In this document: piece by piece, positions 42,582 to 48,548 of the stretch
Layout: every line of letters starts with the position of its first letter
Numbering within the stretch: the first letter of the stretch is position 1
From: CAKOSP01 sp964370755
GTDB taxonomy: Bacteria > Bacillota_I > Bacilli_A > RF39 > UBA660
DNA: 48,548 bases
NCBI GenBank assembly: GCA_964370755.1
Contig: CAYJKL010000006.1
Span: forward strand, 1-48,548
Direction of reading: 5' to 3'
The notes under the pieces: generated by a model
The model's input: only the letters and a program-made list of their open reading frames with translations
The model's database searches: none
Told to the model about the DNA's origin: nothing
Made by a program: the position numbers and the translations under genes

Positions 42582-42587
42582 TATAAG

Positions 42588-42613
42588 AATATAGTGGTTG
42601 CTATATTTTTTTT
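42588..42613 (+). terminator. murD terminator
   Basis: AATATAG (42588-42594) pairs with CTATATT (42601-42607), loop 6 nt, long T-tract. Confidence 0.75.
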
Positions 42614-42624
42614 ATTTTGCCCCC

Positions 42625-42653
42625 TTGTGTATAGATTAAATTTATTGTATAAT
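42625..42653 (+). promoter_or_regulatory. Promoter of the Pro/Ala-repeat membrane protein
   Basis: TTGTGT (42625-42630), 17 nt, perfect TATAAT (42648-42653). Predicted start about 42660. Confidence 0.6.
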
Positions 42654-42684
42654 GATGTTATGATAGAAATGGGGCTTGAAAAAG

Positions 42685-44263
42685 ATGAATGGACAAAATC
42701 CAAATAATGATACAAATAACTTAGGGGGTATTACTTTAGGAGGTGCTACTCCAGTTGCGCCAGCAACACCAGATTTAAATGTTGCTCCAGCGCCAGCTGC
42801 ACCAGCTGTACCAGCAACACCAGACTTAAATGTTGCTCCAGCACCAACTGCACCAGTAACACCAGACTTAAATGTTGCTCCAGCGCCAGCTGCGCCAGTA
42901 ACACCAGATTTAAATGGTGCTCCAGTGCCAGCTGCGCCAGTAACACCAGATTTAAATGTTGCTCCAGTGCCAGGTGTGCCANNNNNNNNNNNNNNNNNNN
43001 NNNNNNNNNNNNNNNNNNNNNNNNNNNNNNNNNNNNNNNNNNNNNNNNNNNNNNNNNNNNNNNNNNNNNNNNNNNNNNNNNTTAAATGTTGCTCCAGTGC
43101 CAGGTGTGCCAGCAACACCAGATTTAAATGTTGCTCCAGCACCAACTGGAATAAATAATGGAATGCAACCGACTTCTATTGATGATTTAGGAACTCCTCA
43201 AACGAATATTTTTGATCCTAACCAAGGAGTAGGTGGAGATATAAATGCATTTGGTAGTGCTCAACTTGATCCTTTTTTACCAACGGGTACAGGAGTAGAA
43301 CAAAGTTTAGGTCAAATTCCACCTGAAGCTCCTAAGAAAAAAGGTATGAATAAAACTATATTTACTTTATTAATCTTAGCACTTATTGCAGGAGTTGCTT
43401 ATGGAGTTTATTATTATTTGAATATGGGAAGTAATGAGGCAACTGCTACAGTTGCAACTAAAGCTTTAAAATATGGAATAGGAGATAATATTCCAACTAG
43501 TATAAGTGAATATGCTACATTTACAGGAATTGATGCTGGAACGTGTTCACTAAATAATGATGAAATTGATTCAACTACTGCTGGTATGTATGAGTATACA
43601 ATTACTTGTGATGGAAAAACTTTTAAAGGGACAGTTGAAATAGTTGATATGGCTTTACCAGAAATTACTACTAAAGATGTAAATGTAGTTGTTGGTGATT
43701 CTATAACAGCAGAAGATTTTATAGTTTCTTGTTCAAAAGATGCTTGTGTTTATGAATTTGTTGATCAAACTAAAGTTGATGCTTTACTTGCTGATGGTGG
43801 AAGCGAAATGATTGAAATTAAAATTACTGATAATGCTGGTAATGAGGTTGTAGAAGAAGTAATGTTAACTGTTACTACTACTGAGGTTTCAGCTTATCTA
43901 GAGGCTACAAGTGAAGAAATGACGCTTGATGATTATGCAGCTAGTTATGTAATTGTTGATTCATTTGCTATGGATGATACTAATACTTTGATGGGTATTT
44001 CAAAAAGAACATATGAATATACATTTACTGATGAAACTGAGTTTGAAAGTGTAATGGAAGAATATAAAGATAGTGATAATTTTAATGATATTACTGGTCA
44101 ATTGGTTTTCGACGAAGAAATGTCTATGTTAACTGTTACAGTTACACTAACAAGTGAAACTTTAGATTTAGAATTTGGTGATACTTTCCCAACTACTTAT
44201 TCTGAAGTTAAAGCTTATTACACTGGAAATGATTACACAGTAAAACCTGTATCTGCTGAATAA
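42685..44263 (+). CDS. Membrane protein with cytoplasmic Pro/Ala repeat tail and extracytoplasmic domain (interrupted by an assembly gap)
   Basis: The two open frames on either side of the 100-N gap are one gene: both read the same repeat and the frames differ only because the gap length is arbitrary. Start ATG 42685 (GGGG SD at 42671). The N-terminal ~100+ residues are repeats of LNVAPxPxAPxTPD. Then a short linker, KKKGMNK, one membrane helix (TIFTLLILALIAGVAYGVYYYL) and an outside region with paired cysteines (GTCSLNND, ITCDGKT, VSCSKDACVYEF), an Ig-like part with DVNVVVGDSITAEDF and ITDNAGNEVVEEV, and a final domain with SVMEEYKDSDNF. Orientation N-in, C-out is inferred from KKK before the helix. 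No family recognised; the Ig-like part resembles that of the 949-aa protein. Confidence 0.75.
42775..43142 (+). repeat. 42-bp tandem repeats flanking the gap
   Basis: Units start with TTAAAT at 42775, 42826, 42868, 42910, 42952, then after the gap 43082 and 43124. The period is 42 bp (14 residues), with one 51-bp unit. The 30 bases before the gap and the 30 after it are identical. Confidence 0.9.
42982..43081. other. Assembly gap of 100 N
   Basis: Exactly 100 N, a conventional placeholder for unknown length. Repeat phase predicts a true missing length of 12 + 42n bases, or that both edges are the same copy. Confidence 0.97.
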
Positions 44264-44268
44264 AAAAT

Positions 44269-44299
44269 AACAGAAGAAATATAAATCTTCTGTTTTTAT
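44269..44299. terminator. Bidirectional terminator
   Basis: AACAGAAGA (44269-44277) pairs perfectly with TCTTCTGTT (44286-44294), loop 8 nt, A-rich left and T-rich right. Confidence 0.85.
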
Positions 44300-45537
44300 T
44301 TGCTATTTTTTTTGTTATATTTGTTAATATTTGATTCATTTAATAGTGATGATGCTTTATTTATTATAGATTTTCCATATTTATTTTTAATTTGATCTAT
44401 TGTTTCATTAATTTGTTTATTTTCTTTAATATCATCTGGTTTTGAAAAGATATTAAGTTGCTCTCCATATGAATCTTTTATATTCATAAGATGTATTTCT
44501 ATTTTTCTAACTGGTAGGTTTTCGTAGTATTGATCTAATACATACATGCAAGAATCGAATATATCTTTTGCTTTATTTGTTTCATGTTTAAATGAAATTG
44601 ATTTACTAAAGTATTTGTTTAAATCTTTAGAGTAGGTTACTTTATATGATATTGTTGAGGTACTTTTATTTTCTTTTCTTAGTCTAGCGCTTAGAACTTC
44701 TGACATTTCTTCAGTAACTATTTTAATTCCTTCTTCAAAGTAATCTGTGTATAGTACTTGCGAAATAGAAAATGATTTATCTTTTGGGGCTTCTTTTAAA
44801 GACTTTATAGTTCTTTCATCAATTCCATTGATTAAATTATGCATTTCATTACCTAAAACACCGAGTTTACTAGTTAATAATTTTTTGTCATAATCTTTTA
44901 AATCAAGTGCAGAAAATATTCCTAAGTTGTTTAGTTTTTTTTCCATTTTAGGACCAATACCCCAAATGCTTGATAATTTTTTGATGCTCCATAATTTTTC
45001 TAGATGATTATTATTGCTCCAGTCTGCTATTCCGTTTTTGTACTTTTTTGCTTCTGTGTCCATAGCTACTTTTGCAATAAATATATTTGGTCCTATACCA
45101 CACGTAGCTGTAAGACCTGTTTTCTTTGTGATTTCATTTAATATTTCTTCAGCAAGCTCTAGTGGAGTTTTTTTATATAATTTTAGATAATTTGTTACAT
45201 CTAAAAAACATTCATCTATTGAATATATAAATAAATCATCATCTGATACAAATTCTCTATACACATTTACTACTTTATTACTGAACATTTTATAAAGACC
45301 CATGCGAGGATCTACTATAGTATATTTTATATGATGTGGTATTTCATATAATCTGCTTCTAGATTTTATACCTTGATTTTTTAAATGAGGTGTAATAGCA
45401 AGTGTAATAGCACCATTTCCTTGTGATTTACTAGCAACAGCAAGTGACGTGGTAAATGGATCTAATCCTCTGTCAACGCACTCGCAAGATGCAAAAAAAC
45501 TTTTTAAATCAATGCTTAAGATATATTTTTCTTTCAT
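44296..45537 (-). CDS. Y-family translesion DNA polymerase (UvrX/PolY2-like)
   Basis: Error-prone polymerase that bypasses lesions. The 413-aa protein begins MKEKYILSIDLKSFFASCEC with metal ligand D10, has SRLYEIPHHIKY, YSIDECFLDVT with D108 and E109, GIGPNIFIAK and a helix-hairpin-helix region WGIGPKMEKKLNNLG. The little-finger domain follows, and QLNIF at 360-364 is a beta-clamp binding motif. The segment GLDPFTTSLAVASKSQGNGAI matches the UvrX/YqjW group more than DinB. The C-terminal tail after the clamp motif is Lys/Asn-rich. No LexA-box could be recognised in its upstream region. Confidence 0.9.
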   Translation of the reverse strand: MKEKYILSIDLKSFFASCECVDRGLDPFTTSLAVASKSQGNGAITLAITPHLKNQGIKSRSRLYEIPHHIKYTIVDPRMGLYKMFSNKVVNVYREFVSDDDLFIYSIDECFLDVTNYLKLYKKTPLELAEEILNEITKKTGLTATCGIGPNIFIAKVAMDTEAKKYKNGIADWSNNNHLEKLWSIKKLSSIWGIGPKMEKKLNNLGIFSALDLKDYDKKLLTSKLGVLGNEMHNLINGIDERTIKSLKEAPKDKSFSISQVLYTDYFEEGIKIVTEEMSEVLSARLRKENKSTSTISYKVTYSKDLNKYFSKSISFKHETNKAKDIFDSCMYVLDQYYENLPVRKIEIHLMNIKDSYGEQLNIFSKPDDIKENKQINETIDQIKNKYGKSIINKASSLLNESNINKYNKKNSK

Positions 45538-45572
45538 TTTGAGACCTTTCTTAAAAATTATATCATTAAATC

Positions 45573-45601
45573 TTGATATTATAAATAATTAGTGTTATAA
45601 T
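45573..45601 (+). promoter_or_regulatory. Promoter of the thrS T-box transcript
   Basis: TTGATA (45573-45578), 17 nt, perfect TATAAT (45596-45601) with extended TG. Predicted start about 45608. Confidence 0.7.
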
Positions 45602-45607
45602 TTTTAT

Positions 45608-45805
45608 GAAATCTGTGAGAAAAGACACGGTTATTAATGTTAATTTATAAGAGAGTTAGTGTTTGGTGAGAACTAATAATTATATTTAATAATTACTACT
45701 TTTTGAGAGAGTTAATAAACTCCGGTTAATGGCCGTTATAAAAAATTAAGAAAAAATAAGGATGGTACCGCATATCTTGCTCCTAGGCAGATATGTGGTT
45801 TTTAT
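45608..45805 (+). promoter_or_regulatory. T-box riboswitch of thrS
   Basis: The conserved T-box AAGGATGGTACCGC spans 45758-45771 and overlaps the left arm of a terminator: CCGCATATCT (45768-45777) pairs with AGATATGTGG (45789-45798), then T6. Uncharged tRNA-Thr pairing with the UGGU bulge would favour the antiterminator. The upstream region (45620-45740) has the length and GAGA-rich segments of stem I; ACT near 45709 is a possible specifier but I could not fix it. Confidence 0.9.
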
Positions 45806-45822
45806 TTTAGGAAAGGATATTT

Positions 45823-47577
45823 ATGATAAATATTAAAGAAGATGAAAAATTAAGTGTACTAAATCATAGTTGTGCACATATGCTTGCTCAAGCAGTTAAA
45901 AGAATTTATCCAGAAGCAAAATTTTGGGTTGGTCCAGTAGTAGAAGAAGGATTTTACTATGATATGGATTTAGGAGATAAAAAAATTACTGAAGATGATT
46001 TTGAAAAAATCTCTAAAGAAATGAAAAAAATTGCTAAAGATGGTAAAAGAATAATAAAAAAAGAGTTGTCGAAGCAAGATGCTTTAGAAATGTTTTCAGG
46101 AGATGAGTATAAACTTGATTTAATTGAAAACTTAGAGGATGGAGAAGTTATTACTGCATACTCACAAGGTGAGTTTACTGATTTATGTCGTGGTCCACAT
46201 GTAGAAACTGTTAAAGAACTTAAACATTTTAAATTACTTAAGTGTTCAGGTGCTTACTTTAAAGGTGATAAAAATAATAAAATGCTACAAAGAGTTTATG
46301 GTATTTGTTTTGAAACTGAAGAGCAGTTAAATGATTACATGAAATTTTTAGAAGAAGCTAAAGAAAGAGATCATAGAAAAATAGGTAAAGAACTTGACTT
46401 ATTTTGTAATTCTGAATATGTTGGTCCAGGTTTGCCACTTTATACACCAAGAGGAGTTATAATAAAAGATGAGCTTCAAAAAGAAGTTGAGAGAATATGT
46501 AGAAAAAATGGATTTGAGAAAGTTAGTTGTCCATCACTCGCAAATATTTCTCTATTTGAAACTAGTGGTCATGCTGCTAAATTTAATGAAGAATTATTTA
46601 GAGTGCAATCTCCAAAGGGTCATGAATTTGTTCTTAAACCAGTTCAGTGTCCTCATCATACACAGTTATTTGCATCTAAAATAAGAAGTTATAAGGATTT
46701 ACCTATTAGATATATGGAGTCTGATAAACAGTATAGAGCAGAATTACAAGGTGCTGTTTCAGGAATGAGCCGAGTATACGCTATTACTGTTGAAGATGGA
46801 CATGTTTTTTGTACTAGAAATCAAGTAAAAGAAGAGATTAAGACTCTTTGCAATATTATAAAAGATTTCTATACAAGTGTTGGTCTTTGGGATAATAACT
46901 GGGTTTCTTTATCAGTAAGAGATTCTAGTGATTTTAGTAAATATATTGGTACTGAAGAAGACTGGAACATATGTGAAAGTATTTTACAAGAAGTATCAGA
47001 TGAACTTGGACTTAATGCCAAAAGATGTGAGGGTGAAGCTGCTTTGTATGGTCCTAAACTAGATTTTATGTTTAAAGACGCTATGGGTAGAGAACTACAA
47101 ATACCGACTGTACAAATTGACTTTGCTACACCAAAAAGATTTGAACTTACTTTTATTAATGAAAATGGAGAAAAAGAAACTCCGGTTATGGTACATAGAG
47201 CTATACTTGGTTCTTATGAAAGATTTTTTGTACTTATGATAGAAAACTTTAAAGGGGCTTTCCCAGTTTGGCTTTCACCAGTGCAAGTAAACATTGTACC
47301 TATAAATAAAGAGTATCATTTAGATTATACGAATGAAGTTAAAAATTATTTAATTGATAATGACATAAGAGTTGATGTTGATAGTAGTGATGAAACATTT
47401 AATTATAGAATTAGACAAAGTAATATTATGAAAAATCCTATTACTGTTATAATTGGAGATAATGAAAGAGATAATGATTTAATATCATTTAGATTACTTG
47501 GAAGTAGTGATACTACTACTATGAAAAAAGATGAATTTTTAACTTATATAAAAGATATGATTAAAAATAAGAAGTAA
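45823..47577 (+). CDS. thrS: Threonyl-tRNA synthetase, lacking the N-terminal TGS domain
   Basis: Charges tRNA-Thr. The 584-aa protein begins at NHSCAHMLAQAVKRIYP within its first 30 residues, the start of the editing domain, so the ~60-residue TGS domain of most bacterial enzymes is missing. The editing domain retains H16/H20 and a DLCRGPHVE motif. The catalytic core shows ETSGHAAKF, KPVQCPHHTQLF (Zn Cys), VEDGHVFC (Zn His), YGPKLDFMFKDAMGRE and PVMVHRAILGSYERF (Zn His). The anticodon-binding domain begins at SPVQVNIVPI. RAELQGAVSGMSRVYAITVEDGH departs from the usual GALSGLxRVRxFTQDDAH. SD AGGAAAGGAT precedes the ATG; the T-box controls it. Confidence 0.95.
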   Translation: MINIKEDEKLSVLNHSCAHMLAQAVKRIYPEAKFWVGPVVEEGFYYDMDLGDKKITEDDFEKISKEMKKIAKDGKRIIKKELSKQDALEMFSGDEYKLDLIENLEDGEVITAYSQGEFTDLCRGPHVETVKELKHFKLLKCSGAYFKGDKNNKMLQRVYGICFETEEQLNDYMKFLEEAKERDHRKIGKELDLFCNSEYVGPGLPLYTPRGVIIKDELQKEVERICRKNGFEKVSCPSLANISLFETSGHAAKFNEELFRVQSPKGHEFVLKPVQCPHHTQLFASKIRSYKDLPIRYMESDKQYRAELQGAVSGMSRVYAITVEDGHVFCTRNQVKEEIKTLCNIIKDFYTSVGLWDNNWVSLSVRDSSDFSKYIGTEEDWNICESILQEVSDELGLNAKRCEGEAALYGPKLDFMFKDAMGRELQIPTVQIDFATPKRFELTFINENGEKETPVMVHRAILGSYERFFVLMIENFKGAFPVWLSPVQVNIVPINKEYHLDYTNEVKNYLIDNDIRVDVDSSDETFNYRIRQSNIMKNPITVIIGDNERDNDLISFRLLGSSDTTTMKKDEFLTYIKDMIKNKK

Positions 47578-47636
47578 TATATTGAAATTATAAATGTTGT
47601 TTTAATAGATAGTTTTAAAGAAATTTGTAAAAAAGG

Positions 47637-47665
47637 TTGATTTTATTTATAAATTGTAGTAAAAT
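47637..47665 (+). promoter_or_regulatory. Promoter of infC-rpmI-(rplT)
   Basis: TTGATT (47637-47642), 17 nt, TAAAAT (47660-47665). Predicted start about 47672. Confidence 0.65.
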
Positions 47666-47671
47666 AACATT

Positions 47672-47795
47672 GTTATTAAAAAGGAAAGCGATTTTTATCC
47701 ACCTGACTGGCGTATTAGCAGTAGGTAAAAAACCTAAGAATGAATTTGTATTTTTATGTTTTTTAAGGTGGAGTGTAGACTCTACCTTTTTAATT
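47672..47795 (+). promoter_or_regulatory. infC operon leader, L20-type autoregulatory attenuator
   Basis: A hairpin AAGGTGGAGT (47765-47774)/ACTCTACCTT (47779-47788), loop GTAG, one G-U, followed by T5 is a Rho-independent terminator before infC. TCCACCT (47698-47704) is exactly complementary to AGGTGGA (47766-47772) in its left arm, so an alternative antiterminating helix is possible. A further hairpin TAGGT-AAAAA-ACCTA lies at about 47722-47736. Position and logic fit the ribosomal protein L20 leader of Firmicutes. Confidence 0.75.
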
Positions 47796-47814
47796 TAAAG
47801 TGGAGGTGCTTAAC

Positions 47815-48357
47815 ATAGCAAATAAGTATATCAATAACAAAGATGAGAATCAAATTAATGAATTTATTCGTGTTGATGAAATGATGGTTATTGGCCCTAA
47901 TGGGGAAAAAATGGGTATTAAAAAATTAAATGATGCATTAACTTTAGCAGGTTACGCGGGACTTGATTTGGTTTTGATGAGTGAAAATGCTACACCAGCT
48001 GTGGCTAAAATTATGGACTATAATAAGTTTAAATATGAAAAGTCTAAAAAAATGAAAGAAGCTCAAAAGAAACAAAGAGAATCTAACAAAGAACTTAAAG
48101 AGTATCGTTTATCACCTAGAATTGATATTGGTGATTTTAATACACGTAAGAAAAACGCTGCATCATATTTAGAAAAAGGACATAAAGTGAAAGCCTTTAT
48201 TAGATTTAAAGGTAGGGAAATGGCTCGTACTGAGCTTGGAGAAGAAGTTTTAGTTCGTTTTGCAGAAGAACTTGCTGATGTATCAGTAATTGAATCTGCA
48301 CCTAAAATGGAAGGCAGACAAATGCATATGTTACTGGCTCCAAAGAAAGAAAAGTAG
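47815..48357 (+). CDS. infC: Translation initiation factor IF-3, AUA start codon
   Basis: IF-3 keeps ribosomal subunits apart and checks start codons. The coding region most likely starts at ATA 47815 after SD GGAGGTG (47803-47809, 5-nt spacing); the in-frame GTG at 47800 overlaps the SD and is improbable. The protein then reads (M)ANKYINNKDENQINEFIRVDEM, 180 aa, with IGPNGEKMGI, LVLMSENATPAVAKIMDYNKFKYE, the basic linker KKMKEAQKKQRE and the C-terminal domain with LSPRIDIGDFNTRKKNA and VKAFIRFKGREM. Non-canonical starts on infC are classic, because IF-3 represses its own AUU/AUA initiation. First gene of the infC-rpmI run. Confidence 0.92.
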   Translation: MANKYINNKDENQINEFIRVDEMMVIGPNGEKMGIKKLNDALTLAGYAGLDLVLMSENATPAVAKIMDYNKFKYEKSKKMKEAQKKQRESNKELKEYRLSPRIDIGDFNTRKKNAASYLEKGHKVKAFIRFKGREMARTELGEEVLVRFAEELADVSVIESAPKMEGRQMHMLLAPKKEK

Positions 48358-48373
48358 AAAGGAATATTGAAGT

Positions 48374-48548
48374 ATGGCAAAATGTAAACAAAAAACACAT
48401 AAAGCGTCAAGCAAAGTGTTAAAAAAGAAAAAAAATGGTACTGTTGTTGCTAAAGTAAGTGGAGGTAACCACAAAACTGGTAAAGACAGCGCTAAACAAG
48501 TTCGTCAAAGAAGAGGAACACAAGTATTAAGTAAAGGAGAAACTAGCA
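48374..48548 (+). CDS. rpmI: Ribosomal protein bL35, 3' truncated by the window end
   Basis: Small basic protein of the large ribosomal subunit. ATG at 48374 after SD AAAGGA; 58 codons are visible without a stop. It begins MAKCKQKTHKASSKVLKKKK and has SGGNHKTGKDSAKQVRQRR, then TQVLSKGE. The KQKTHKASSK and K(T)GKxSxKxxRxxR pattern and its place after infC identify bL35. The usual length is 64-66 aa, so only a few residues are missing. It should be followed by rplT outside the window. Confidence 0.9.
   Translation, partial: MAKCKQKTHKASSKVLKKKKNGTVVAKVSGGNHKTGKDSAKQVRQRRGTQVLSKGETS

Noticed and set aside
42660..42707. 15-codon upstream ORF overlapping the start of the repeat protein
   Set aside because: It begins at the predicted transcription start without an SD and overlaps the real start; likely chance.
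42775..43142. CRISPR-like array
   Set aside because: Direct repeats are in-frame coding repeats without spacers.
42642..43145. Minus-strand Gly/Ala/Thr-rich collagen-like frame
   Set aside because: It is the antisense of the Pro/Ala repeat and includes the N gap; no promoter or SD.
46066..46073. Third TTGTCGAA (Spo0A box)
   Set aside because: It lies within thrS coding sequence, single, and one or two occurrences per window are expected by chance.

Overview
The window is a 48.5 kb piece of a very AT-rich (about 28% GC by eye) low-GC Gram-positive genome, most likely an uncultured gut member of class Bacilli (Erysipelotrichales/RF39-like neighbourhood). Evidence: Firmicutes-type genes (ThiI without rhodanese, RecX, PrsA, AddAB, SufS/SufU, MurC/MurD, a thr T-box), a standard code with TGA stops, SD motifs of the aaaggagg type, and anaerobic markers (class III ribonucleotide reductase, superoxide reductase, radical SAM and ferredoxin proteins, AckA with PduL). 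A CotE homologue, two YjcZ-like micro-proteins behind sigma-K-like promoters and paired Spo0A boxes suggest a spore former. No tRNA, rRNA, IS element or CRISPR array was seen. A 100-N assembly gap lies at 42982-43081, and both ends cut genes.

Layout. 1-1380: the 3' part of a surface-protein gene whose last ~190 bp plus downstream hairpin form a sharply GC-rich island that resembles the variable region of a diversity-generating retroelement (no RT or template repeat in the window). 1.4-5.9 kb: thiI, a micro-ORF, then ackA-nrnA-recX. 5.9-9.6 kb: prsA (-), two YjcZ-like micro-genes (+), capA and a HIT gene (-), cotE (+). 9.7-15 kb: glmM, an unknown membrane-anchored protein with superoxide reductase, and a 949-aa Ig-like/LamG-like surface protein. 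15-20.2 kb: radical SAM/SPASM protein, an Ord-like dehydrogenase, a DUF362-ferredoxin and a U32 peptidase-family protein; two of these have promoters that predict leaderless mRNAs. 20.4-28 kb: CmpB-like membrane protein (-), addB-addA, an unknown 479-aa protein. 28-32 kb: sufS-sufU, an HExxH protein (-), serS. 32.1-32.3 kb: an intergenic unit with two Spo0A boxes, a promoter and an apparent ~110-nt structured RNA. 32.3-38.4 kb: miaB, DUF1292 gene, repeat-bearing unknown, pduL-dus, murC (-). 38.7-41.2 kb: nrdD with its glycyl-radical domain cut off by an in-frame TAA into a separate 53-aa ORF. 41.3-48.5 kb: murD, a Pro/Ala-repeat membrane protein (gapped), Y-family polymerase (-), T-box and thrS, then an L20-type leader, infC (AUA start) and partial rpmI.

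How the genes fit together: PduL and AckA form the acetyl-CoA to acetate/ATP route; GlmM, MurC and MurD serve peptidoglycan synthesis; AddAB, RecX and the Y-family polymerase serve repair; ThiI, MiaB, Dus and the U32 protein modify RNA; SufS/SufU start Fe-S assembly for the many Fe-S enzymes here. Convergent genes share bidirectional terminators, and some -35 boxes sit inside the 3' arm or T-tract of the preceding terminator, so the genome is compactly wired.
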